Shown here: one piece after another, positions 1 to 6,036 of the stretch
How the letters are laid out: the number at the start of each line of letters is the position of its first letter
How positions within the stretch are numbered: position 1 is the first letter of the stretch
DNA from: Bacteroidota bacterium
Lineage (GTDB): Bacteria; Bacteroidota; Bacteroidia; Chitinophagales; Chitinophagaceae
NCBI GenBank assembly: GCA_023386855.1
Contig: JAEWIW010000221.1
Coordinates: 1-6,036, forward strand
Length of the DNA: 6,036 nucleotides
Reading direction: 5' to 3'
Notes under the pieces: generated by a model
Databases searched by the model: none
Told to the model about the DNA's origin: nothing
What the model saw: the letters and a program-made list of their open reading frames with translations, nothing else
Made by a program: the position numbers and the translations under genes

Positions 1-1116
1 GGCGTATTCAATACCGGCGTTGGAAGCGAAGTGTATACCGGGCAGGAACCGCTGTCATATGTGAACACAAGTCTTCGCTGGGAAACCACACGCCAGTTCG
101 ATCTTGGATTCGACCTTTCATTATTGCGTAATCGTATTACGCTAACAGCAGATTATTATAATAAGAAAACTAACGACCTGCTGTTATCAAGCCCTATCCC
201 TTTAACCACAGGATTTAGCACAACACTGCTGAACATTGGCAATATCGAGAATCATGGCTTCGATGCTGAACTGCGTACCATCAATACCACCGGCCAGTTG
301 CAGTGGACTTCCGCGGTGAATTTTTCCATGAACCGCAACTCCATTACCAACCTCAACAGTGAAACCGATATCATTTTAAACGGTGGAATACTGCTGAGAG
401 AAGGCGAATCCATTGGAACCTTCTATGGATACGAGTTTGCAGGCATCTTCCAGACCGACCAGGAAGCGGCATCAAGCCCTGTACTGGTGGGTCAGGAACA
501 AAACTCTCCTAACGCAGCATCAAGGGCAAAAGCCGGCGACAGGAAATATGTTGACCAGAATAAAGATGGAAAGATTGATGCAGGCGACAGAACCATACTC
601 GGTACTGCCACTCCAAAATTCACATGGGGTTTCAATAATTCACTGAGCTATAAAAACCTTGAATTGTCATTCTTCTTCCAGGGATCACAGGGCAACAAGA
701 TGGCTAACCTCAACAATATGGACCTGCTCAATTTTACAGGGCAGAATAATGTACTTGCTGAAGCAGGATTGAACAGGTGGTCACCTGAAAACAAAAGCAA
801 TAAATACCCAAGGCCACTGGCGGCAGGAAGTCTTGACCAGGGCATCATCTCTTCCGCTATTGTTGAAGATGCATCCTATATCAGGCTGAAAAATATCACG
901 CTCAGTTATAACCTTCCATTACGATTGGTTTCCAAAGTGCATATGAGCAACCTGAGGTTATATGTAAGTGGAAGCAACCTTTGGACACTCACCGATTATA
1001 CCGGATATGATCCTGAAGCCAATACCTTCGGCCAAAGTACTACACTGGTAGGACTTGACCTGGGCGGCTACCCGCAGGCTAAAATTTTCCAGTTTGGATT
1101 AAGCGCTTCTTTCTAA
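1..1116 (+). CDS. SusC/RagA-family TonB-dependent outer-membrane receptor, C-terminal part (5' end outside window)
   Basis: The reading frame is open from base 1 to the TAA at 1114-1116, giving 371 residues; the GTG at 31 is internal. SusC-like proteins are usually near 1000 residues, so this is the last third: the distal beta-barrel strands. Seen: alternating aromatic/polar strands, a barrel segment of the type FFFQGSQGNKM, the late motif YTGYDPE, and a terminal phenylalanine (GLSASF), typical of proteins inserted by the Bam machinery. An EF-hand-like loop DQNKDGKIDAGD lies at residues 185-196 of the visible part (bases 553-588), a segment often seen in this family. Family knowledge: SusC forms the TonB-powered channel capped by SusD and imports oligosaccharides across the outer membrane. 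The susD-like gene follows after 18 bases, the usual pairing. The plug, carboxypeptidase-like domain and any anti-sigma-interacting N-terminal region cannot be seen. Substrate unknown. Confidence 0.95.
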   Translation, partial: GVFNTGVGSEVYTGQEPLSYVNTSLRWETTRQFDLGFDLSLLRNRITLTADYYNKKTNDLLLSSPIPLTTGFSTTLLNIGNIENHGFDAELRTINTTGQLQWTSAVNFSMNRNSITNLNSETDIILNGGILLREGESIGTFYGYEFAGIFQTDQEAASSPVLVGQEQNSPNAASRAKAGDRKYVDQNKDGKIDAGDRTILGTATPKFTWGFNNSLSYKNLELSFFFQGSQGNKMANLNNMDLLNFTGQNNVLAEAGLNRWSPENKSNKYPRPLAAGSLDQGIISSAIVEDASYIRLKNITLSYNLPLRLVSKVHMSNLRLYVSGSNLWTLTDYTGYDPEANTFGQSTTLVGLDLGGYPQAKIFQFGLSASF

Positions 1117-1134
1117 TCTTTAAACGAAAGCTAA

Positions 1135-2616
1135 ATGAAAAATAAAATCACCATACAGATACTGGCGGTATGTTTAATTGCTGCTGCCGGATTTTCTTCC
1201 TGTAAAAAATTTTTGGAAGAAGATCCCAAAAGCAATGTTACCGTAACCAATTATTATAAAACTGAACAGGATGCCATTTCTGCTGTCAACTCTATCTATG
1301 CGTACCTGAATTCCATCAGCACCGGCTCTACAGCAGGTGTATATCACAGTACATTTTGGGTAACAGCAGGCCTGGCTTCTGATGAAATGCTGAACAACCA
1401 GCTTGCTGCCCCGCAATACGACCAACTTGCCACCTTTACTTTCACACCACAGAACAGTGCACTGGAAGAGATATGGGCAATGCATTATAAAACCATCACC
1501 ATTGCCAATATCGCGATCAACAGGATTCCAGGTATCAGCATGAATGAAGCACTTAAACAACGTCTTATAGGCGAAGCAAAGTTCCTGCGTGGCCTTATGT
1601 ATTTCAACCTGGTAAGAATGTTTGGAGAAGTGCCACTGATCATCGAGGAAAATGCGCCATTGACACCGGGAGTAGCTGCAGAGAATGCGATATATGAACA
1701 AATCACCACTGATCTTTCATCAGCCGCCGATGTACTTCCCTTAAGTTACGATGCAGGCAATGGAAGAGGGCGTGCAACTAAAGGCGCAGCCAATGCTTTA
1801 CTGGCCAAGGTTTATCTTACTCGCCAGGACTGGGAAAATGCGGCACTATATGCAAAGAAAGTTATCGATTCAAACCAATACGCATTATGGGATGATTTCG
1901 CCGATGTGTTTAAACTCTCGAGCCGTAACGGAAAAGAAGCTGTTTTTTCTGTTGGATTTGGTGATGCAGGTGGTGCCATTATCTTCTGGGAAGTAGGACA
2001 GTTCCTTGTTCGCCTTCTTCCTTCACAGCTCAGCGATGAAGGGGTTATCAATGCACAGGGATGGCAGATCCCTACGCAAAATCTCTATGATGCTTACGAA
2101 CCCGAAGACAGGCGCAGGGCGGTAACTTTTGTTACGGAAGTGAATGGACCCAATGGCACTTACACCATCAGGCCTTATATCCAGAAATACTGGGATCGTG
2201 CTGCAGAACCAAAAGGAAATGAAACATCGAACGATTTCCCCGTTATCCGCTATTCCGATGTTCTGCTGATGTATGCTGAAGCCAATAATGAACTTGGCCA
2301 GGCAGGCATTGCACATGAATACATCAATATGGTAAGAAAGAGAGCACGCTTCAATGGAACAACTTATGAAAACGCAGTGCCCGATTATTCAGGCCTTAAT
2401 AAGGACCAGATGAGGCAGGCCATCATAAAAGAAAGAAGACTTGAATTTGTTGCAGAAGGACAGCGCTGGTTTGATCTTGCCAGGACAGGAACACTCGAAA
2501 CCCTGGTACCACAGGCCAAACCCGGCGTTACTCCAGCAGCCAAACATTATAAATTTCCTTTACCGCAGAGAGAGGTGGACCTCAACCCTAACCTGCAACA
2601 GAACGATGGTTACTGA
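1135..2616 (+). CDS. RagB/SusD-family nutrient-uptake outer-membrane lipoprotein
   Basis: The 493-residue protein is full length for the family (about 450-600). Residues 1-22 form a lipoprotein signal (basic MKNK, hydrophobic core) ending at Cys23 in FSSC; the mature start CKKFLEEDP is the classic SusD opening, and its Lys/acidic residues resemble the Bacteroidota surface-export signal (inference). TPR-like helical blocks are visible: IWAMHYKTITIANIAINRI (113-131), IGEAKFLRGLMYFNLVRMFG (145-164) and KGAANALLAKVYLTR (216-230). The C-terminal SusD domain shows FPVIRYSDVLLMYAEA (368-383), IIKERRLEFVAEGQRWFDLA (430-449) and the ending PLPQREVDLNPNLQQNDGY. Role from the family: surface glycan binding and the lid over the SusC channel. 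ATG 1135 is chosen because it gives a complete signal peptide; no clear Shine-Dalgarno precedes it. The stop is doubled (TGA TAA). The ligand cannot be read from sequence, as SusD pockets are poorly conserved. Confidence 0.97.
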   Translation: MKNKITIQILAVCLIAAAGFSSCKKFLEEDPKSNVTVTNYYKTEQDAISAVNSIYAYLNSISTGSTAGVYHSTFWVTAGLASDEMLNNQLAAPQYDQLATFTFTPQNSALEEIWAMHYKTITIANIAINRIPGISMNEALKQRLIGEAKFLRGLMYFNLVRMFGEVPLIIEENAPLTPGVAAENAIYEQITTDLSSAADVLPLSYDAGNGRGRATKGAANALLAKVYLTRQDWENAALYAKKVIDSNQYALWDDFADVFKLSSRNGKEAVFSVGFGDAGGAIIFWEVGQFLVRLLPSQLSDEGVINAQGWQIPTQNLYDAYEPEDRRRAVTFVTEVNGPNGTYTIRPYIQKYWDRAAEPKGNETSNDFPVIRYSDVLLMYAEANNELGQAGIAHEYINMVRKRARFNGTTYENAVPDYSGLNKDQMRQAIIKERRLEFVAEGQRWFDLARTGTLETLVPQAKPGVTPAAKHYKFPLPQREVDLNPNLQQNDGY

Positions 2617-2647
2617 TAAGGATAAGCCTATTGATCATATAAATCAG

Positions 2648-2656
2648 ATGAATTGA
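2648..2656 (+). promoter_or_regulatory. Two-codon ATG-AAT-TGA frame overlapping the TTG start of the isomerase gene
   Basis: ATG at 2648-2650 is followed by AAT and TGA, whose stop (2654-2656) overlaps the TTG start codon (2653-2655) of the isomerase gene. It is the only ATG in the 36-base gap after the susD-like gene. A ribosome starting here would stop exactly at the TTG and could re-initiate, giving a coupled and probably lowered yield of isomerase. This is an inference from layout; it may be chance, or may mark a sequencing error at the true start. Confidence 0.3.
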
Positions 2657-4422
2657 AGCAGTCGAATTTTGAAAAATTTCCAAGGATCCGGATCGGGAAC
2701 CATAGCGGCTTCCAGGGATGGGATGCTATCCTTGATGAATGTATTAGTAAACCAGGTGAACAGGAGAAACAGGTTATTATCATTGAATGTTATCCTGGTG
2801 TTGAAGTAAACAGTATCATAGAACAATTGAAACAGCGTACTGAGCAACCTTTTATTGCAAATGTTTCAACTGCCATGAAAGAAGAAAAGGAGATCGAAAA
2901 AATGATCCACCCTTTTGTTACAGACGATCCTGTTTTCGGTTATATGTCACCGTTAGACATTGAAAGTTTTTTCGTACCCTCAAAACTACAGCAGCTTGCC
3001 AACAGCATCCAGGAACAAACCGGCCTGGTGATCATCATTGGAACTGGCGCATCACTTGTTCCTGTTCAATACAGCCGTCTCGTGTATGCTGATATGCCGC
3101 GCTGGGAAATCCAGTTAAGGTTCAGGGAGGCAACAGCATGCAACCTTGGAGCATCCAATTATGATGCAGAATTCAGTTATAAGTATAAACGGTCCTATTT
3201 TGTTGACTGGCGCGTATGCGACAGGCTCAAAAGGAGGCTGATGGATAAAGTGGATTATTTCCTTGATACAACAAAAAGCGCTTCGCCCAAAATGATTTCT
3301 GGCAAAGCCTTGCTTGATGGGCTGGAACAGGCCTCACGACAGCCTTTCAGGGTAGTGCCTTTCTTTGACCCCGGGCCCTGGGGTGGCCAATGGCTTAAGG
3401 AAGTCTGCGACCTCGATCGAAGTGCAGTAAACTTCGCATGGGGTTTTGATTGTGTTCCTGAAGAGAACAGCCTACTGATGGAATTTGGAGATATGGTTTT
3501 TGAAACACCATCCATCAACCTGGTCTTCTATCGTCCTAAACAGCTTTTAGGAAACAAGGTATATGAACACTTTGGCGCTGAATTTCCCATTCGTTTTGAT
3601 TTCCTGGATACCATGAAGGGAGGTAACCTGAGTTTACAGGTTCACCCGCTTAAGGAATATATCCATGAGAAATTTGGTATGCCCTATACACAGGATGAAA
3701 GCTATTACTTTCTTGAAGCTACAGAAGACTCCTATGTTTACCTGGGGTTAAAGGAAAATATCGTTCCTGAAAAAATGCTTACTGAACTGGCAGCAGCTCA
3801 ACAGGATGATATCTTGTTTGATGCTGACCGTTTCGTTGAAAAATGGCCCGTCCGCAAACATGACCATGTATTGATCCCTGCAGGTACCGTTCACTGTTCA
3901 GGAGCCAATAGTGTTGTGCTGGAGATCAGTGCTACACCATACATATTCACTTTTAAATTATGGGATTGGGGAAGAATGGGGCTTAATGGAAAGCCACGTC
4001 CCATTTCCCTGGAACATGGACGGAATTCCATTCAATGGAACCGAACCACTTCATGGACAAAAGAAAACATCCTCAACAGGGTGGAAAAGATCACGCAGGG
4101 TGATGGCTGGATGGAAGAAAGAACAGGCCTTCACAAAGGATCATTCATTGAAACAAGAAGACACTGGTTCAGCAAACCTGTTCAGCATAATACAAACGGT
4201 ACGGTTAACATCCTGAACCTGATAGAAGGAAGAGAAGCTATAGTTGAAAGTCCAACAAATGCTTTTCATCCTTTCGTTGTTCACTATGCTGAAACCTTTA
4301 TACTCCCTGCAGCAGTTGGAGCATATACTGTTCGTCCGCATGGCGAAAGTGAAGGACAAACCATTGCCACCATCAAAGCTTTTGTAAGGGAAGAAAACAT
4401 CATTCAAAACACCTGTAATTAA
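2653..4422 (+). CDS. manA: Long-form class I mannose-6-phosphate isomerase with extra N-terminal domain
   Basis: The 589-residue cytosolic enzyme should interconvert mannose-6-phosphate and fructose-6-phosphate. The isomerase begins near residue 231 (PFRVVPFFDPGPWGGQWLKE). Likely zinc ligands by comparison with type I enzymes are Gln329 and His331 (LSLQVHP), Glu349 (QDESYYF) and His414 (PAGTVHCSG); LWDWGRMGLNGKPRP (436-450) matches the family's 'YDYDR.GLDGKPR' block. A second cupin-like part runs to the C-terminus (about 505-580). Residues 1-225 are an addition absent from ordinary ~320-residue ManA. They resemble a nucleoside-kinase-type alpha/beta fold without a P-loop (VIIIECYPGV at 41-50; VIIIGTGASLV at 126-136; YADMPRWEIQLRFR at 145-158). 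From memory, such ~590-residue forms occur in Bacteroidota and Firmicutes. The start is TTG 2653: the frame has stops upstream (TGA 2632-2634), no ATG/GTG lies between, and the first in-frame ATG (2875) would cut the N-terminal domain. The MFS gene follows after 4 bases, suggesting coupled expression. Confidence 0.93.
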   Translation: MKQSNFEKFPRIRIGNHSGFQGWDAILDECISKPGEQEKQVIIIECYPGVEVNSIIEQLKQRTEQPFIANVSTAMKEEKEIEKMIHPFVTDDPVFGYMSPLDIESFFVPSKLQQLANSIQEQTGLVIIIGTGASLVPVQYSRLVYADMPRWEIQLRFREATACNLGASNYDAEFSYKYKRSYFVDWRVCDRLKRRLMDKVDYFLDTTKSASPKMISGKALLDGLEQASRQPFRVVPFFDPGPWGGQWLKEVCDLDRSAVNFAWGFDCVPEENSLLMEFGDMVFETPSINLVFYRPKQLLGNKVYEHFGAEFPIRFDFLDTMKGGNLSLQVHPLKEYIHEKFGMPYTQDESYYFLEATEDSYVYLGLKENIVPEKMLTELAAAQQDDILFDADRFVEKWPVRKHDHVLIPAGTVHCSGANSVVLEISATPYIFTFKLWDWGRMGLNGKPRPISLEHGRNSIQWNRTTSWTKENILNRVEKITQGDGWMEERTGLHKGSFIETRRHWFSKPVQHNTNGTVNILNLIEGREAIVESPTNAFHPFVVHYAETFILPAAVGAYTVRPHGESEGQTIATIKAFVREENIIQNTCN

Positions 4423-4426
4423 ACAC

Positions 4427-5806
4427 ATGAAAGAAAAAAGTCTGAAATATGTTTACCAGTGCACCCTTGTTGCGGCCGTAGGCGGGTTATTGTTCGGTTA
4501 CGACACCGCGGTAGTATCCGGTGCAATTGGTTTCATACAGGAAAAATACCAGCTATCGGCTGCAATGACCGGCTGGGCTGCATCCTGCGCGCTGGTAGGA
4601 TGCATGGTGGGCGCCATGTTTGCCGGCCCTATCAGTGACCGGCTGGGGAGAAAAAAAGTACTCATGATCTCCGGGATCGCTTTCGCGGTTTCATCTTTGG
4701 GAATCATCATACCACTAATCCTCGACTGGTTCATCTTTTTCAGGATCATTGGTGGTATAGGTATTGGCATCGCTTCTATGCTTGCTCCCATGTATATATC
4801 TGAAATAGCACCACCTGCCATCAGGGGAAGGCTTGTATCGATATACCAGTTAGGCATTGTGATCGGCATCCTGCTGATCTATTTTGTCAATGCCGCCATT
4901 GCCGGCATGTACGATGAAACCTGGAATATCAATGAAGGATGGAGATGGATGTTCGGGTCAGGAATTATTCCTTCCATCATCTTTATCATCCTGCTGTTCA
5001 CCGTTCCTGAAAGTCCACGCTGGCTGGCACAGGAAAACCGTTGGAATGAAGCGGAGGATATTTTATCAAAGGTCAGCGGTGGCTACGATGTAAAAGCTGA
5101 ACTGCAGGAGATCCGTGATTCATTTGAAATGCAGCAGGTATCATTTTCGAAGTTGCTTAAACCAGGGCTTAGAACAGCACTGGTCATTGGCGTGATCCTT
5201 TCCATTCTTTCACAGGTTACCGGTATTAACGTGATCATGTATTACGCACCGGAAATTTTTAAAGCAACCGGCGATGGTTCTTCCTCAGCCTTATTACAAA
5301 CCGTGCTGGTGGGAGGAATAAATGTTTTAATGACAATTGTTGCCATCCGTTATGTTGACCGGCTGGGAAGAAGAAAACTCTTGCTGATAGGCGCAGCGGG
5401 TATGGCAATCTGCCTTGCATTGATTGGTTATGCATTTTACACCAACAATGTCCAGGGCTATGGCGTTCTCATTGGAATACTGGCATACATTTCTTTCTTC
5501 GCCATTTCCTTAGGGCCGCTCACTTTCGTGGTGGTATCGGAAATCTTTCCCACCCATATACGTGGACGTGCCATGTCGGTCGCCATTTTCTTCCTATGGT
5601 TATCGGTTTATGTTGTTTCACAAACTTTCCCTATGCTGCTTGAAGCCATCGGCAGTTCTTATACCTTCTGGATCTATATGGTCATGTCGGTGATCGCCTT
5701 TCTTTTTGTATGGTACGTGGTACCTGAAACAAAAGGAAAAAGCCTCGAAGAAATTGAACAACTCTGGGTTGTTCCCGGAACAGAAAAATCTTTACAACAA
5801 CTTTAA
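4427..5806 (+). CDS. Sugar porter family MFS transporter (XylE/GLUT-like, probable proton symporter)
   Basis: The 459-residue inner-membrane protein has 12 predicted TM helices (roughly 8-31, 46-68, 77-99, 101-123, 135-158, 172-193, 250-273, 288-309, 317-338, 345-371, 381-403, 410-432), with a cytoplasmic helical segment at 200-245. Sugar-porter signatures are all present: GGLLFGYDTAVVSG (19-32), DRLGRKK (71-77), RGRL (133-136), PESPRWL (194-200), GINVIMYYAPEIF (266-278), DRLGRRK (311-317) and PETKGKSLEEIE (433-444). Asp26 and Arg106 match the XylE Asp27/Arg133 proton-coupling pair, so H+ symport is likely (inference). Recalled XylE contacts Gln168, Gln289, Asn294 and Trp416 correspond to Gln141, Gln263, Asn268 and Trp391. 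Others differ: Gln175 to Ile148, Gln288 to Ser262, Trp392 to Phe367, Gln415 to Leu390, so xylose should not be assumed. ATG 4427 gives a normal short N-terminus. The adjacent isomerase gene suggests a hexose or its oligomer, perhaps mannose or fructose. Confidence 0.95.
   Translation: MKEKSLKYVYQCTLVAAVGGLLFGYDTAVVSGAIGFIQEKYQLSAAMTGWAASCALVGCMVGAMFAGPISDRLGRKKVLMISGIAFAVSSLGIIIPLILDWFIFFRIIGGIGIGIASMLAPMYISEIAPPAIRGRLVSIYQLGIVIGILLIYFVNAAIAGMYDETWNINEGWRWMFGSGIIPSIIFIILLFTVPESPRWLAQENRWNEAEDILSKVSGGYDVKAELQEIRDSFEMQQVSFSKLLKPGLRTALVIGVILSILSQVTGINVIMYYAPEIFKATGDGSSSALLQTVLVGGINVLMTIVAIRYVDRLGRRKLLLIGAAGMAICLALIGYAFYTNNVQGYGVLIGILAYISFFAISLGPLTFVVVSEIFPTHIRGRAMSVAIFFLWLSVYVVSQTFPMLLEAIGSSYTFWIYMVMSVIAFLFVWYVVPETKGKSLEEIEQLWVVPGTEKSLQQL
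5756..5774 (+). repeat. Perfect 7-bp inverted repeat (5-base loop) near the 3' end of the MFS gene
   Basis: GAACAAC (5756-5762) and GTTGTTC (5768-5774) are perfect reverse complements around a TCTGG loop. A second, overlapping pair GTTCC/GGAAC (5771-5775 and 5777-5781) and another AACAAC (5796-5801) could form competing stems. No run of T follows, so it is not a standard intrinsic terminator. It lies in coding sequence (EQLWVV at residues 444-449), which may be enough to explain it. A role in mRNA stability before the downstream lipoprotein gene is possible but unproven. Confidence 0.35.
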
Positions 5807-5826
5807 ACATTCTAATACTAACGATT

Positions 5827-6036
5827 ATGCTACCACGTAAACTTTTGACAGCATGTCTCCTGTTTTTGCTGGCCATCACCGGGGCATGCAAAAAAGATAG
5901 CGCTGATCCCAATGCACCCATTCTTCAATTAAGGCCTGATAACGTTACAGCGAAGGCAGGTACTAACATTCAAACGGTATTATCCATTACCGCACCCAAC
6001 GGTGCAAAGGATGTAGTGATATATAAAACCATTAAC
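5827..6036 (+). CDS. Lipoprotein of unknown function, N-terminal part (3' end outside window)
   Basis: ATG 5827 opens a frame that stays open to the window edge (70 codons). Residues 1-20 form a lipoprotein signal: MLPRK, a Leu-rich core, then TGAC with the lipidated Cys21. The mature start CKKDSADPN is Lys/Asp-rich and fits a Bacteroidota surface-export signal (inference). It is followed by what looks like the first strands of a beta-sandwich or Ig-like domain, with APILQLRPDNVTAKAGTN at 31-48 and SITAPNGAKDVVIYKTIN at 53-70. I do not recognise the family. It lies 20 bases after the porter gene, on the same strand and without a visible terminator, so it is probably in the same transcript. 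By position it could be an accessory surface glycan-binding lipoprotein (SusE/F-type role) or a lipid-anchored enzyme with an N-terminal Ig-like domain. The lipoprotein call is firm; the function is open. Confidence 0.85.
   Translation, partial: MLPRKLLTACLLFLLAITGACKKDSADPNAPILQLRPDNVTAKAGTNIQTVLSITAPNGAKDVVIYKTIN

Noticed and set aside
31..33. GTG as a possible start of the first gene
   Set aside because: The frame is open to base 1 and the residues before it continue SusC-like sequence; the gene simply enters from outside the window.
413..646. 77-codon + strand frame overlapping the susC-like gene
   Set aside because: It is out of frame within the SusC coding region, with no family resemblance.
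1109..1130. Possible hairpin CTTTC...GAAAG around the susC stop codon
   Set aside because: The arms are only 5 bp with a 12-base A/T-rich loop and no T-run after it; too weak to call a terminator or attenuator.
1174..1701. 175-codon open frame on the minus strand inside the susD-like gene
   Set aside because: It lies wholly antisense to a well-supported SusD gene, its product is Cys/Phe-rich with no recognisable family, and it has no gene-like context. It is a shadow of codon use on the other strand.
3369..3383. GC-rich near-palindrome CCCCGGGCCCTGGGG
   Set aside because: It encodes the conserved DPGPWGG motif of the isomerase; the Pro/Gly codons explain the base composition and symmetry.
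4498..4869. 123-codon minus-strand open frame inside the porter gene
   Set aside because: Its Met/Pro/Ile-rich text is the mirror of the TM-helix codons of the porter. No family match, and it is nested in a strongly supported gene.
5807..5826. Promoter or terminator in the gap before the last lipoprotein gene
   Set aside because: The gap has only 20 bases, with no Bacteroidota -7 TAnnTTTG element and no stem plus T-run; read-through is the simpler reading.
5682..5921. 79-codon minus-strand open frame across the porter/lipoprotein junction
   Set aside because: It is antisense to the end of the porter and to the lipoprotein signal peptide, both of which are clear. The predicted peptide has no recognisable features.

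Overview
The window reads as part of a Bacteroidota polysaccharide or sugar utilization locus. The support is a SusC-type TonB-dependent receptor followed directly by a SusD-type lipoprotein, two Bacteroidota-style lipoprotein signals, A/T-rich gene junctions without clear Shine-Dalgarno sequences, and a long-form class I mannose-6-phosphate isomerase. A Chitinophagaceae-like host is my impression from the protein style only; nothing in the window proves it.

Layout, all on the + strand: the 3' end of a susC-like gene (1-1116); an intact susD-like gene (1135-2616); an intact long-form phosphomannose isomerase with a TTG start (2653-4422); an intact 12-TM sugar porter of the XylE/GLUT type (4427-5806); and the first 70 codons of a lipoprotein of unknown function (5827-6036). 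The gaps are 18, 36, 4 and 20 bases, so no stretch of 300 bases lacks a gene. I see no convincing promoter, rho-independent terminator, RNA gene, mobile element or CRISPR array. The genes look like one transcription unit that starts upstream and continues downstream of the window.

Working model (inference): SusC and SusD bind and import a glycan or oligosaccharide across the outer membrane. The downstream lipoprotein may be an accessory surface binder. The MFS porter carries a monosaccharide or short product across the inner membrane by proton symport. The isomerase then interconverts mannose-6-phosphate and fructose-6-phosphate for entry into glycolysis. This points to a mannose-containing substrate (a mannan or manno-oligosaccharide), or less likely a fructose-linked one. 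No glycoside hydrolase or hexose kinase lies in the window, so the substrate cannot be fixed from here.

Nothing amounts to a clearly undescribed system. The points most worth a second look are the extra ~225-residue N-terminal region of the isomerase, which looks like a kinase fold without a P-loop; the Lys at the probable catalytic Arg position of that enzyme; the altered sugar-contact residues of the porter; and the unusual start region of the isomerase gene.
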